From the NCBI GenBank assembly GCA_019779905.1, contig JABAKE010000017.1, positions 1-64,000 on the forward strand: a DNA stretch of 64,000 bases, read 5' to 3'. This DNA is from Modestobacter lapidis (lineage in GTDB: Bacteria; Actinomycetota; Actinomycetes; Mycobacteriales; Geodermatophilaceae). Position 1 is the stretch's first letter. Each line of letters opens with the position of its first letter. The notes under the pieces were generated by a model. It had not been told where the DNA came from. It did no database searches and saw nothing but the letters and a program-made list of their open reading frames with translations. Below are positions 28,341 through 37,050 of the stretch, in pieces. The position numbers were made by a program, and so were the translations under genes.

Positions 28341-29870
28341 GTGAGCAGAGACGACGAGCGCGCAGCGCCTGGACCGGCGCGCCCTCTCCCGCCACGGCTG
28401 GACCCTCGCCTGGGCCGCTCCCCCGGCCGGCCGGACCGCACCGCCGCGGCACCCCGGTCCGGTCGCGGTGGCTCCCGCGCCGCCGTCGCCGCCCGGGTCG
28501 TGGCCGGCCTGGTGTCCCTGGTCCTGCTGGGCACCAGCGGCTGGGGCTGGTACCTCGGCCGGGTGGCCGAGGCGACCGTCAACCGCACCGACGCCATCCC
28601 CACCGCGGGCAACGAGGACGCCGGCTCGGTCGGCGAGGCGATGAACCTCCTGCTGGTCGGCAACGACAGCCGGGCGGCGCTGACCGAGGAGCAGCTGGCC
28701 CAGCTCAACGCCGGCAAGGACTCCGGCATCAACACCGACACGATGATCCTGGTGCACGTCCCGGCGGACGGGTCGAAGGCGTCCTTCGTCTCCTTCCCCC
28801 GCGACTCCTACGTGCAGATCCCCGGCTACGGCTGGGACAAGCTCAACGCCGCCTACGCGTACGGCTACCAGAACTCCGAGGCAGCCACCGAGGAGGAGCA
28901 GCTGGCCGCCGGGGCCCAGTTGCTGGTGCAGACGATCAGCTCGCTCACCGGCCTGCAGATCGACCACTACGCCGAGGTCGACCTGCTCGGCTTCTTCGAG
29001 CTCAGCAGCGTCGTCGGCGGGGTGGAGGTCAACCTCTGCAACGCGGTGGATGACTCCTACTACTCGGGCGCGGTCTTCCCGGCCGGCGTCCAGACCATCA
29101 GCGGCGCCGACGCGCTGGAGTTCGTCCGGCAGCGCCACGAGCTGCCCCGCGGCGACTTCGACCGGATCGTCCGCCAGCAGGTGTTCATCGCCGGCGTGCT
29201 GCGCAAGATGCTGTCCGAGGAGGTCCTGCTGGATCTGGGCAAGCAGCGGGAGCTGGTGCAGGCCGCGGCGAACTCCCTCACCGTCGACCAGTCGCTGAAC
29301 CTGCTGCAGCTGGCCCAGCAGATGCAGTCGGTCACCGCCGGCAGCATCGACTTCCAGACCGTGCCGAACCTCGGGACCGACAAGGAGGACGGCATGTCGA
29401 TCGTCCGGCTGGAGGACGTGCCGACGCTGCACGCCTTCTTCGCCGACCTGTCGGCCGAGCCGGTCGACGCCGCCGCGCCGACCGCCGAGGCACCCGTCGC
29501 CGCCACCCCGGCCGAGGTGGACGTCGAGGTCTACAACGGCTCGGGCACCTCCGGGCTGGCCGGCGATGCCGGCACCGCGCTGACCCAGGCGGGCTTCACC
29601 GTCACCGGGACCGCCAACGCCGACTCGATGGACTACACGGTCACCGAGATCCGGCACGCGCCCGGCGACGAGTCGCTGGCCACGGCGCTGGCCGCCGTCG
29701 TGCCCGGCGCCGTCGTCAAGGAGATGACCGACGCCACCACCGGCACCGTCCAGCTCGTCCTGGGGTCGGACTTCAACGGCGTCGGCCAGGCCGTCACGCC
29801 GGCACCGCCGGCCGAGCCCACCGAGGGCATGGACCCGCGCACCGCCGCGGACACCACCTGCATCAACTGA
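28341..29870 (+). CDS. LytR-CpsA-Psr (LCP) family wall-polymer ligase
   Basis: A 509-residue protein. A Pro/Arg-rich cytoplasmic N-terminus is followed by one membrane helix (~50-72) and the LCP domain (~95-330). LCP motifs: LLVGNDSRA, NTDTMILVHVP, the Arg/Asp-rich SFPRDSYVQIPGYG, and FVRQRHELPRGDFDRIVRQQ. The LytR_C domain (VEVYNGSGTSGLAG) follows. LCP proteins move wall polymers from polyprenyl-PP carriers to peptidoglycan, and the mycobacterial counterpart here (CpsA, Rv3267) is an arabinogalactan ligase candidate. It is therefore the probable last step for the galactan genes around it. Confidence 0.93.
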   Translation: MSRDDERAAPGPARPLPPRLDPRLGRSPGRPDRTAAAPRSGRGGSRAAVAARVVAGLVSLVLLGTSGWGWYLGRVAEATVNRTDAIPTAGNEDAGSVGEAMNLLLVGNDSRAALTEEQLAQLNAGKDSGINTDTMILVHVPADGSKASFVSFPRDSYVQIPGYGWDKLNAAYAYGYQNSEAATEEEQLAAGAQLLVQTISSLTGLQIDHYAEVDLLGFFELSSVVGGVEVNLCNAVDDSYYSGAVFPAGVQTISGADALEFVRQRHELPRGDFDRIVRQQVFIAGVLRKMLSEEVLLDLGKQRELVQAAANSLTVDQSLNLLQLAQQMQSVTAGSIDFQTVPNLGTDKEDGMSIVRLEDVPTLHAFFADLSAEPVDAAAPTAEAPVAATPAEVDVEVYNGSGTSGLAGDAGTALTQAGFTVTGTANADSMDYTVTEIRHAPGDESLATALAAVVPGAVVKEMTDATTGTVQLVLGSDFNGVGQAVTPAPPAEPTEGMDPRTAADTTCIN

Positions 29871-29892
29871 CGACCGGCACGGCACCAGGCCG

Positions 29893-29924
29893 TCCGGGCA
29901 GCGCCCGGACGGCCTGGCGCCGTC
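29893..29924 (+). terminator. Hairpin after LCP gene
   Basis: AGGCCGTCCGGGC and GCCCGGACGGCCT form a 13-bp stem with a short loop in the gap between convergent genes. There is no T-tract, as is common at high GC. Confidence 0.75.
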
Positions 29925-29934
29925 GCGCGGGCCG

Positions 29935-30690
29935 TCAGATGGGCAGCCGGCGGAAGACCGGTCGCGGCACGTGCCGCAGCACGCTCATCACCACCCGCAT
30001 CGCGCCGGGGACCCAGACCGTGTGCCGCCCCCGGCGGATGCCGCTCACGATCGCCTCGGCCACCGCCTCGGGGGTGGTCGCCAGCGGTGCATCGGGCATC
30101 CCGGCGGTCATCTTCGACCGGACGAAGCCCGGCCGCACCACCAGCACCGATACACCGCTGCCGGCCAGGGAGTCGGACAGCCCCGAGTAGAAGGCGTCCA
30201 GGCCGGCCTTGGTCGAGCCGTAGACGAAGTTCGACGCCCGCGGGCGTTCCCCGGCCACCGAGGACAGCGCGACGATCACGCCGTGCCCCTGCCGACGCAT
30301 GTGCTCGGCCAGCACGGTGCCGACCACGGTCGGCACCACGTAGTTGACCCGGGCCAGCTGCGCCACCGCAGCGGCGTCGCTGCGCAGCTGCTCGGCGTTC
30401 CCCAACTGCCCGAACGCGACGAGCGCGACGTCGACGTCCCCGCCGGCCGCGACCCGGGCCAGCATCCGCTCCGGCGAGCCCGGGTCGTCGGCGTCGAAGT
30501 CGACCACCTCGACCGACCCACCCGCGGCGCTCAGCTGGTCGGCCACCGCCGCGCGGCGGGGGGTGTCCCGGGCCGCGACGACGACCCGCAGCGGACGCTC
30601 CCGCAGGTACCGGTGGGCCGTGGCGACGGCGATGTCGGAGGTGCCGCCGACGAGCAGCAGCGAGCCGACCGAACCGAGGGCGTCGATCAC
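29935..30690 (-). CDS. dprE2: Decaprenylphospho-2-keto-ribose reductase
   Basis: A 251-residue SDR. The N-terminal site is LLVGGTSDIA, with catalytic Ser in ALSSVAGERP and YGSTK (YxxxK). Together with DprE1 it converts decaprenyl-phospho-ribose to decaprenyl-phospho-arabinose, the only arabinose donor for the wall. The GTG start overlaps the dprE1 stop (GTGA), so the two subunits are made together. The 528-1277 gene is a clear paralogue sharing the same C-terminal pattern (TVWVPGAMRVVMSVLR here). Confidence 0.94.
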   Translation of the reverse strand: MIDALGSVGSLLLVGGTSDIAVATAHRYLRERPLRVVVAARDTPRRAAVADQLSAAGGSVEVVDFDADDPGSPERMLARVAAGGDVDVALVAFGQLGNAEQLRSDAAAVAQLARVNYVVPTVVGTVLAEHMRRQGHGVIVALSSVAGERPRASNFVYGSTKAGLDAFYSGLSDSLAGSGVSVLVVRPGFVRSKMTAGMPDAPLATTPEAVAEAIVSGIRRGRHTVWVPGAMRVVMSVLRHVPRPVFRRLPI

Positions 30691-32072
30691 AGCGAGAGCC
30701 TCCTGGCCAGGTCCGAGGTGAACACGCCATCGGGGTCGACCCGCTGCCGGACGGCACGGAAGCGGCCGAGGTCGGGGTACATCCGCTCGAACACCTCCGG
30801 GCGCAGCCGGGAATCCTTGGCGAGGTAGATCTTCCCGCCGGCCTCGACGACCAGCTGGTCCAGCTCGTCGAGCAGCGTGGCCAGCCGGCTGCCGCCCACC
30901 GGGATGTCCAGCGCGAGCGTCCATCCCGGGGCGGGGAAGGACAGCGGGCCGGGGTTGGCCGGGCCGAAGCGCTTGAGCACGGCGAGGAACGACGCCGTCC
31001 CGGCGGAGCTGATCCGCAGCATCGCCTCGCGCAACGCCTCCTCGGCACCGAACGGGACGACGAACTGGTACTGCACGAACCCGCGCGGGCCGTAGATGCG
31101 ATTCCACTCCCCCACCCCGTCCAGCGGGTGGAAGAAGGTCGGGATGCCCTGCAGCTGGTCGCGCTTGCGGGTGGGCGACTTCCGGTACCAGACCTCGTTG
31201 AACGCCGCGACGGTGCCGAGGTTGAGCAGGCCGGGCGGAAAGAGATCGGGCGCGCTCAACTTGACCGAGGTGGCGTAGCGCAGCGGGTCGCGCTGCTTCT
31301 TCTCCGGCAGTTCGTCGCGGCGGGCGAACCGGCCGCGGGTGAGCACCGACCGGCCCATCCGCCGGCCGCGGGCGACGCAGTCGATCCACGCGACGGAGTA
31401 GTCGTACAGGTGGTCGGTTTCGGTCAGCAGGGCCATCAGCGACGCGAGGTCGGGCGTCCGGTCGGTGTCGACGAGCACCTGCGACGACTCGATCCGCTTC
31501 ATCCGCACCCGGGCGGCCAGCACGACGCCGGTGAGCCCCATGCCGCCGGCGGTGGCCCAGAACAGCTCGGGGTCCGCGTCGGGCGAGACCCGGCGCACCT
31601 GGCCGTCGGCGGTCAGCAGATCCAGCCAGTCGACGTGCTGGCAGAAGCTCCCGGCCTGGTGGTGGTTCTTGCCGTGGATGTCCGCCGCGATCGCGCCACC
31701 CACCGTCACGTACCTGGTCCCGGGAGTGACCGGGACGAACAGACCCATCGGCACCAGCAGGGACATCAGCCGGTCCAGCGGCACCCCGGCGTCCACCTCG
31801 ACCGCGCCGGCGGCCAGGTCGACCTGACGCACCTGGTCCAGCCCGGCCATGTCCAGCACCGTGCCGCCCGCGTTCTGCGCGGCATCGCCGTAACTGCGGG
31901 CCAGGCCGCGCGCGGCGACGCCACGACCACCGGCCCGGCGGACGGCCGCGCGCACGTCCTCGGCCGTGCGGACGCCGACGAGCTCGGCCGGGGTGGGCGC
32001 GGTGCGCCCCCACCCGGCGAGGAACCGGCGATCGACGGGCGGCGCGGGCAGTGCCTCAACCACCGAACACAC
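30687..32072 (-). CDS. dprE1: Decaprenylphospho-ribose 2-oxidase, Ala at the benzothiazinone cysteine
   Basis: A 461-residue FAD oxidase, the same length as M. tuberculosis DprE1. FAD-binding ARGLARSYGDAAQN and HGKNHHQAGSF, and the C-terminal AKDSRLRPE lysine region, are all present. The segment matching the M. tuberculosis drug-target cysteine (GWNICVDFP, Cys 387) reads GWTLALDIP here, so the position is alanine. GTG 32072 overlaps the ubiA 3' end; GTG 32063 is an alternative start. It forms an operon with ubiA, the PAP2 gene and dprE2, covering all steps from the phosphoribosyl lipid to the arabinose donor. Confidence 0.95.
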   Translation of the reverse strand: MCSVVEALPAPPVDRRFLAGWGRTAPTPAELVGVRTAEDVRAAVRRAGGRGVAARGLARSYGDAAQNAGGTVLDMAGLDQVRQVDLAAGAVEVDAGVPLDRLMSLLVPMGLFVPVTPGTRYVTVGGAIAADIHGKNHHQAGSFCQHVDWLDLLTADGQVRRVSPDADPELFWATAGGMGLTGVVLAARVRMKRIESSQVLVDTDRTPDLASLMALLTETDHLYDYSVAWIDCVARGRRMGRSVLTRGRFARRDELPEKKQRDPLRYATSVKLSAPDLFPPGLLNLGTVAAFNEVWYRKSPTRKRDQLQGIPTFFHPLDGVGEWNRIYGPRGFVQYQFVVPFGAEEALREAMLRISSAGTASFLAVLKRFGPANPGPLSFPAPGWTLALDIPVGGSRLATLLDELDQLVVEAGGKIYLAKDSRLRPEVFERMYPDLGRFRAVRQRVDPDGVFTSDLARRLSL

Positions 32073-33123
32073 CCAGCGCCACGGTGACCAGCCAGACCAC
32101 GCCGAGGCCGAGCAGCACCTTGTCGTGCAGCACGACGTCCTCCGGCTCGCCGGCCTCGCCCTTGTCCAGGTCGACCGCGTTGCGCAGCAGGCCGAGCACG
32201 AACGGCGCGATCGAGATGGCCGCCCAGGGCACGCCGTCCTGGCTCTCCCCGATCTCGAAGGCCCACAGGCTGTAGACGGTGACGGTCACGCCGGCGGACA
32301 TGCTCCAGACGAACCGGAGGTAGCTGGCCGAGTACTCGCGCAGGCTCTTGCGCGTCGCGGCGCCCTCACCGATCGCCACCAGCTCGGAGTACCGCTTGCC
32401 GGCCACCATGAACAGCGAACCGAACGCGGCCACCAGCAGGAACCACTGGGAGATCGCGATACCGGCCCCGACACCGCCGGCGACGGTGCGCAGCAGGAAG
32501 CCCGAGGCGACGATCGCCAGATCGATGACCGGCTGCTGCTTGAGCGCGAGGCAGTAGGCCAGCTGGAGAACGACGTACACGGCGAGCACCCAGGCCAGCG
32601 CCGGCCGGGTCAGCAGGGCGGCGATCACCAGCGCGGCGACGAACAGCACGCCGGCGAGCACCAGTGCCAGCGACCGCGGCACGATGCCCGCCGCGATCGG
32701 CCGGAACCGCTTCACCGGGTGGCGGCGGTCCTCCTCGGCGTCCACCGAGTCGTTGACCAGGTAGATGCCCGACGAGACCGCGCAGAAGAGGACGAAGGCG
32801 ACGAGGGTCGCGCTGAGCACCTCGAGCTCGAGGATCCGTCCGGAGGCCAGCGGGGCGGCCAGCACCAGGACGTTCTTCACCCACTGGCGCGGGCGGAAGG
32901 CGCGCACCACACCCCAGGCGAAGGAGCCGCGCCACCCGTCCGGCCGGTTCCCGTCCGGCGGGAGGGCGTCCGGCAGGCCGGCCTCCGGCGTGCCGCCGGC
33001 CGGCGGTACGCGGACCGGCTCGCCTGCCACCAGCGGGGGCAGGGGCATGACGGCGTTCGGCCGCCGGGGCGGCGCCTCGTGCTCGGGATCGTGCTGCATC
33101 GCTCGCCTCGGTGGGGGTGTCAT
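32056..33123 (-). CDS. ubiA: Decaprenyl-phosphate phosphoribosyltransferase (UbiA family)
   Basis: A 355-residue membrane prenyltransferase-fold protein. It would transfer 5-phosphoribose from PRPP to decaprenyl phosphate. The Asp-rich motif NDSVDAEEDRRHPVKRFRP and the second acidic loop (EAGEPEDVVLHDK) mark the Rv3806c type, with about nine membrane segments. A ~45-residue Pro-rich cytoplasmic N-terminus is unusual. ATG 33123 overlaps the PAP2 gene stop (ATGA). The next gene dprE1 overlaps the 3' end. Confidence 0.93.
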   Translation of the reverse strand: MTPPPRRAMQHDPEHEAPPRRPNAVMPLPPLVAGEPVRVPPAGGTPEAGLPDALPPDGNRPDGWRGSFAWGVVRAFRPRQWVKNVLVLAAPLASGRILELEVLSATLVAFVLFCAVSSGIYLVNDSVDAEEDRRHPVKRFRPIAAGIVPRSLALVLAGVLFVAALVIAALLTRPALAWVLAVYVVLQLAYCLALKQQPVIDLAIVASGFLLRTVAGGVGAGIAISQWFLLVAAFGSLFMVAGKRYSELVAIGEGAATRKSLREYSASYLRFVWSMSAGVTVTVYSLWAFEIGESQDGVPWAAISIAPFVLGLLRNAVDLDKGEAGEPEDVVLHDKVLLGLGVVWLVTVALGVFGG

Positions 33124-33650
33124 GACGGTCCTCCAGCAGTTGCGGCGCGCCGGACGCCGGCGGCCACACCGCCGCCCAGCAGGGCGCCGGCGACGACATC
33201 GCTGGGCCAGTGCACCCCGAGCAGCACCCGGGAGACGGCCATGGCGCCCAGCGCACCCACCAGGACGGGCCGGCCGAGAACCGGCCCGTACCCGACGACG
33301 GCTGCCGCGGTGGACGTGGCGTGCGCGCTCGGGAAGGAGAGCAGGCTGTGCACCGGCCCCAGCGGGGGGACGTGCGCGAGGTCGGGCCGGACCCGCCGGA
33401 CGGCGCGCTTGAGGCCGACGGCCGAGCCGTGCGCGAGCGCGACGCCGGCGGCCCCGGTCAGCCACTCCCGGCGGTGCCGGCCGGTCGCCCAGCCGATGGC
33501 CCCCAGGGCCAGCCAGCCCCGGGCGTGCTCGCCGAAGGCCGACAACGCCTGGGCGACGGGAACGGCGGGGGTCTCGCCCAGCCCGCGCCGGATCGAGGCC
33601 AGCACGGCGATCTCCGCGCGCTGCAACGTGCTCGTCCAAGTGCTGTTCAT
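33120..33650 (-). CDS. PAP2-family decaprenyl-phosphoryl-phosphoribose phosphatase
   Basis: A 176-residue membrane phosphatase. The three PAP2 motifs are present: KRAVRRVRPD, the PSAH loop (FPSAHATSTA) and SRVLLGVHWPSDV. It is the probable enzyme removing the 5-phosphate from decaprenyl-phospho-phosphoribose (Rv3807c role), given direct coupling to ubiA. It has three to five membrane segments. ATG 33650 is placed eight bases after a TAGGGT box. A GTG two codons earlier is possible. Confidence 0.9.
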   Translation of the reverse strand: MNSTWTSTLQRAEIAVLASIRRGLGETPAVPVAQALSAFGEHARGWLALGAIGWATGRHRREWLTGAAGVALAHGSAVGLKRAVRRVRPDLAHVPPLGPVHSLLSFPSAHATSTAAAVVGYGPVLGRPVLVGALGAMAVSRVLLGVHWPSDVVAGALLGGGVAAGVRRAATAGGPS

Positions 33651-33664
33651 CGCCACTGACCCTA
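33651..33664 (-). promoter_or_regulatory. -10 box TAGGGT before PAP2-ubiA-dprE1-dprE2
   Basis: TAGGGT (minus strand, 33664-33659) ends eight bases before ATG 33650. It would give a leaderless transcript for the whole arabinose-donor operon. Confidence 0.55.
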
Positions 33665-33972
33665 GGTCCAGGAGGGGCGTCGCACCCGGCCAGCTCCCAC
33701 GGGGACCTGTCCGTCACATTCCGGGTGTTCCCGGACGCGACGGTGCCGGCCGGGCGCGACGGGTGGGACCGGTGTGACGAAGGGGGCAGAACTGCCCACG
33801 AACGGCGGCGCCACGCCACTTGAGCCCAGCTCCGGAGCGTGTCCGGATCGTTACGCTCTCGCAGCACGGACAGCGACAGCTGCCGCGTGCGACCAGCTGT
33901 CGGGGAACCGCCGCCGGTCACCACGGGCGGGCACCGGACCTCGGACCCCGCCGGATGCGAGACGAGGGAAGC
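33665..33972. other. Divergent region before the acyltransferase
   Basis: About 310 bases without a supported gene. A TACGCT box at 33852-33857 could drive the rightward gene, whose GTG 33973 has GAGGGA just upstream. Nothing else was recognised. Confidence 0.55.
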
Positions 33973-36198
33973 GTGGCGGGTCAGCACACGATGACGATGG
34001 ACGTGGCGAGCGGTCGGGCGTCGGTGACGGTGGACGACCTCACCGAGCGGATGGCCCCGCTCGGGAGCACCCGGACCACCCGCCCGCCGGTGCCGCCGGT
34101 CCCGCCGGCGCCGGCCGGGCAGAAGTCCTCGGGCGTCCGGGTCGAGATCCAGGCGCTGCGCGCGCTCGCGGTCTCCCTGGTGGTCATCTACCACGTCGTT
34201 CCGCTCCGGCTGCCCGGTGGCTACGTGGGCGTCGACGTCTTCTTCGTCGTGTCCGGCTTCCTCATCACCGGTCACCTGCTGCGCGAGGTCGAGCGCAACG
34301 GGCGGGTGCGACTGGGCCACTTCTGGGCCCGCCGCGCGCGCCGGCTGCTGCCCGCCGCACTGCTGGTGCTGTTCAGCACCACGGTGGCGACGTTCGTGTG
34401 GGTGCCCCAGACCTACTGGCAGTCGTTCCTCCGCGAGATCGGCGCCTCGGCGCTGTACGTCGAGAACTGGCTGCTGGCCGGCGACGCCGTCGACTACCTC
34501 GCCCACACCAACGCCGCCTCCCCGGCGCAGCACTACTGGTCGCTGTCGACGGAGGAGCAGTTCTACGTCCTCTGGCCGCTGCTGATCGTGGTCGCCGTGT
34601 GGCTCGCCATCCGGATCGGCGTCCACCGCCGTACCGTCGTGGGGCTGCTGCTCGGCCTGATCACCGTGGTGTCCTTCGGCTACTCGCTGTGGACGACGAC
34701 CACCAGCCCGCCGGAGGCCTACTTCACCACCCCGGCCCGTGCCTGGGAGTTCGGCCTCGGTGGGCTGCTCGCCCTGCTGGCCGCCACCCCGCTCGCCGGG
34801 TCGCACCGGCTCCGCACCGTGGTGTCCTGGCTGGGGTTCGGCGCCATCGCCGTCAGCGCGTTCACCTTCACCGCGGCCACCCCGTTCCCCGGCACGGCCG
34901 CCCTGCTGCCCGTCCTGGGCACCGTGGCCGTCATCTGGGCGGGCGCTCCGCGCCACGACTGGAGCCCCACGACGGTCGCGGACTTCGGTCCCGTCCGCTT
35001 CCTCGGCGACATCTCCTACTCGGCCTACCTGTGGCACTGGCCGCTGGTCGTCATCGTCCCCTTCGCCATCGGCTCCGAGATGGGCACCGTGTCGAAGGTC
35101 GGCGTGCTGGTGGCCACCGTCGTGCTGGCCTGGGCCACCAAGGTCTGGGTCGAGGACCCGGTCCGCACCGGCACCCCGCTGGCCCGCCGCGGCCTGGGCG
35201 CCACGGCGCTGGCCACCGCGGTGGCCACCGCACTGGTCGTGGTCCTCGCCTCCGGTGGCTGGCTGTTCGTCAAGCACCAGGTGGAGGAGGCGCGCGCGGT
35301 GGCCGAGGCCTGGGCCACCGGCGGCGACCCCTGCTTCGGCGCCGGGGCGATGGACCCCGAGCGCGGCTGCGGCGACCCCTTCGCCTACACCGAGACCGTC
35401 AACACCACGTTCGCCAAGACCGACGTGTCCAAGGGCCTCGGTTGCGCCTCCGTGCTCGCCGAGACCGAGGTGAAGACCTGCCGGTTCGGCAGCACCGACC
35501 CGGTCGAGACGGTCGCGATCTTCGGCGACTCGCATACCTCCAGCCTGTACGAGGCGATGGAGGAGGCCGCGGAGGAGCGCAACTGGGCCGTGGTCACCTA
35601 CCTCAAGGCCGGGTGCCCGCCGCTGGCCACCGCCCGGATGCCCGCCGCCAACCAGCCGGCCGACGAGCCGCCGGCCTGTGCGGCGTGGGGCGAGGAGGCG
35701 CTGCGGCAGATGGCGGCGGACCCGGCCATCACCCGGGTCTTCACCAGCTACCGCTCGGACATCTACAAGTACGAGGACGACGAGGGCGCCCTGCACGACG
35801 AGATCCCGGCCGAGGTCGCCCAGGCGCCGCTGCGGCTGCTGGCCGACGCCGGCAAGCAGGTGCACGTCGTCCGTGCCGTGCCGACCACCAACGGCGTGCA
35901 CCTCGGCCGGGAGCTGATCAACCAGGAGGTCAGCGCGCCGGACTGCATCGCCGCGGCCGGTGAGGTCGACGACCCGTGCGCCGGCCCCCGCGACGTGCGC
36001 CTGACGCCGGACCGGATCGCCGACGCGGCCGTCGCCCTGCAGCACGACCGGGTGTCCGTGCTCGACCTCACCGATGCGTTCTGCGACGAGTCGCAGTGCC
36101 ACTCGGTGATCGGCGGGACGGTCGTCTACTTCGACGGCAGCCACATCTCGGCCACCTTCTCCCGATCGCTGGGTCAGCTCATCGCCGCGCGGGTGTGA
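33973..36198 (+). CDS. Acyltransferase-3/SGNH O-acetyltransferase (OafA type)
   Basis: A 741-residue membrane protein. A variable N-terminus is followed by the acyltransferase-3 domain (~60-425), with ALRALAVSLVVIYHVV (catalytic-type His) and ten or so helices including VFFVVSGFLITGHLL. A periplasmic SGNH domain starts near residue 510, with Ser motif AIFGDSHTSS and the Asp/His pair in YFDGSHIS. These fused enzymes O-acetylate surface glycans. It lies between arabinan-donor and glycosyltransferase genes, so a wall polysaccharide is the probable acceptor. The domain has several Cys pairs. Confidence 0.92.
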   Translation: MAGQHTMTMDVASGRASVTVDDLTERMAPLGSTRTTRPPVPPVPPAPAGQKSSGVRVEIQALRALAVSLVVIYHVVPLRLPGGYVGVDVFFVVSGFLITGHLLREVERNGRVRLGHFWARRARRLLPAALLVLFSTTVATFVWVPQTYWQSFLREIGASALYVENWLLAGDAVDYLAHTNAASPAQHYWSLSTEEQFYVLWPLLIVVAVWLAIRIGVHRRTVVGLLLGLITVVSFGYSLWTTTTSPPEAYFTTPARAWEFGLGGLLALLAATPLAGSHRLRTVVSWLGFGAIAVSAFTFTAATPFPGTAALLPVLGTVAVIWAGAPRHDWSPTTVADFGPVRFLGDISYSAYLWHWPLVVIVPFAIGSEMGTVSKVGVLVATVVLAWATKVWVEDPVRTGTPLARRGLGATALATAVATALVVVLASGGWLFVKHQVEEARAVAEAWATGGDPCFGAGAMDPERGCGDPFAYTETVNTTFAKTDVSKGLGCASVLAETEVKTCRFGSTDPVETVAIFGDSHTSSLYEAMEEAAEERNWAVVTYLKAGCPPLATARMPAANQPADEPPACAAWGEEALRQMAADPAITRVFTSYRSDIYKYEDDEGALHDEIPAEVAQAPLRLLADAGKQVHVVRAVPTTNGVHLGRELINQEVSAPDCIAAAGEVDDPCAGPRDVRLTPDRIADAAVALQHDRVSVLDLTDAFCDESQCHSVIGGTVVYFDGSHISATFSRSLGQLIAARV

Positions 36199-36260
36199 GG
36201 AAGGGGGCCACCCTCCTCCCCACGCCTCGCAGGCTCGGCGCGGGCCCCTGGAGGGCGGCC
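36196..36260 (+). repeat. Dispersed stem-loop element, copy G (after acyltransferase)
   Basis: It starts with the acyltransferase stop (TGAGGAAGG). Arms GGCCACCCTCC (36206-36216) and GGAGGGCGGCC (36250-36260) pair with one mismatch around core CCCCACGCCTCGCAGGCTCG. Confidence 0.78.
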
Positions 36261-36264
36261 GACG

Positions 36265-36304
36265 ACGACGAAGCCCCTCCCGCCGGCGGGAGGGGCTTCG
36301 TCGT
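36265..36304. terminator. Strong 20-bp inverted-repeat terminator
   Basis: ACGACGAAGCCCCTCCCGCC and its exact reverse complement meet without a spacer between two convergent genes. A loop of a few bases at GCCGGC is expected. Confidence 0.85.
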
Positions 36305-36309
36305 TCCGG

Positions 36310-37050
36310 CTAGACCGGGGCGCCGGTGGCCTCGAACGCCGCGAGCTCCTCGGGGGTCCCGAAGCAGTAGAAGTCGCCGTGCACCAGCCCGACCCGGCGG
36401 CCGGAGTCGATCAGCTCGTTGAACACCAGGGAGACGTAGTACTCGGGCATGGCCGCATCGATCTGGCGGGCCATCAGCCGGTCGGCAGCGTCCAGGAACA
36501 CCCGCGCCGAAGGGAACGAGTACACGCCCATGAGCGCGTCGGAGGAGATCGCCTGCTTCTCCGCGGTGCGCACCACCAGGCCCGCGGCGTCCACCTCGGC
36601 GAAGCTGTAGCGGGGCTCGGTGGACCGGAAGGACAGCAGCAGGCCGTCGACGTCCCGGGCCTGGACGGCCTCCGCCAGCACCCGGAAGTACTCCGGGCTG
36701 TCGAAGGCGATGTCGCAGTCCATGATGACCAGCGGCTGGTCCGGGTCGAGCCGGTCGCGGGCCTGCAGGCAGGTCTCCACCGCACCGCGGGTGTCGTGGT
36801 CCAGGAGCACGATGTCGGCGGACGGCTCGACGCCGCGCACCCGGGCGGCCAGGTCGAACTCCCGGTCGTTGTCCTCGCGGACCACGACGGTCACCGTCTT
36901 GTCACCCGGCCACGGCGCGAACGAGCGCAGCGCCCGGGAGAACATCGGCACCCCGGCCACCTCGATCAGCGGCTTGGGCGTGGTGATGCCGACCTTCCGG
37001 AACCGCGTCCCGAGCCCGCCCATCGGCATGAGCACCTGGAGGGTGGCCAT
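36310..37050 (-). CDS. Sugar- or alcohol-phosphate nucleotidyltransferase
   Basis: A 246-residue single-domain nucleotidyltransferase. The signature MPMGGLGTRFRKVGITTPKP is at residues 8-27, and metal-binding IMDCDIAF lies near residue 110. It lacks the C-terminal hexapeptide domain of GlmU-type enzymes, so it most resembles the small capsule/LicC-like transferases that activate a sugar-1-phosphate or a small phosphorylated alcohol. The substrate is unknown. The ATG overlaps the stop of the GT2 gene. It is last in an operon with a HAD phosphatase and a kinase-fusion protein. Confidence 0.82.
   Translation of the reverse strand: MATLQVLMPMGGLGTRFRKVGITTPKPLIEVAGVPMFSRALRSFAPWPGDKTVTVVVREDNDREFDLAARVRGVEPSADIVLLDHDTRGAVETCLQARDRLDPDQPLVIMDCDIAFDSPEYFRVLAEAVQARDVDGLLLSFRSTEPRYSFAEVDAAGLVVRTAEKQAISSDALMGVYSFPSARVFLDAADRLMARQIDAAMPEYYVSLVFNELIDSGRRVGLVHGDFYCFGTPEELAAFEATGAPV

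Noticed and set aside
32056-36144. 1362-codon leftward open frame crossing the acyltransferase
   Set aside because: Only the ubiA part at the 3' end is real. The upstream portion is antisense to a well-supported acyltransferase.
36310-37050. Assignment of the small nucleotidyltransferase as GlmU, ManC or RmlA
   Set aside because: It lacks the hexapeptide domain of GlmU and the specific motifs of ManC and RmlA, both of which are encoded or expected elsewhere. The substrate is left open.
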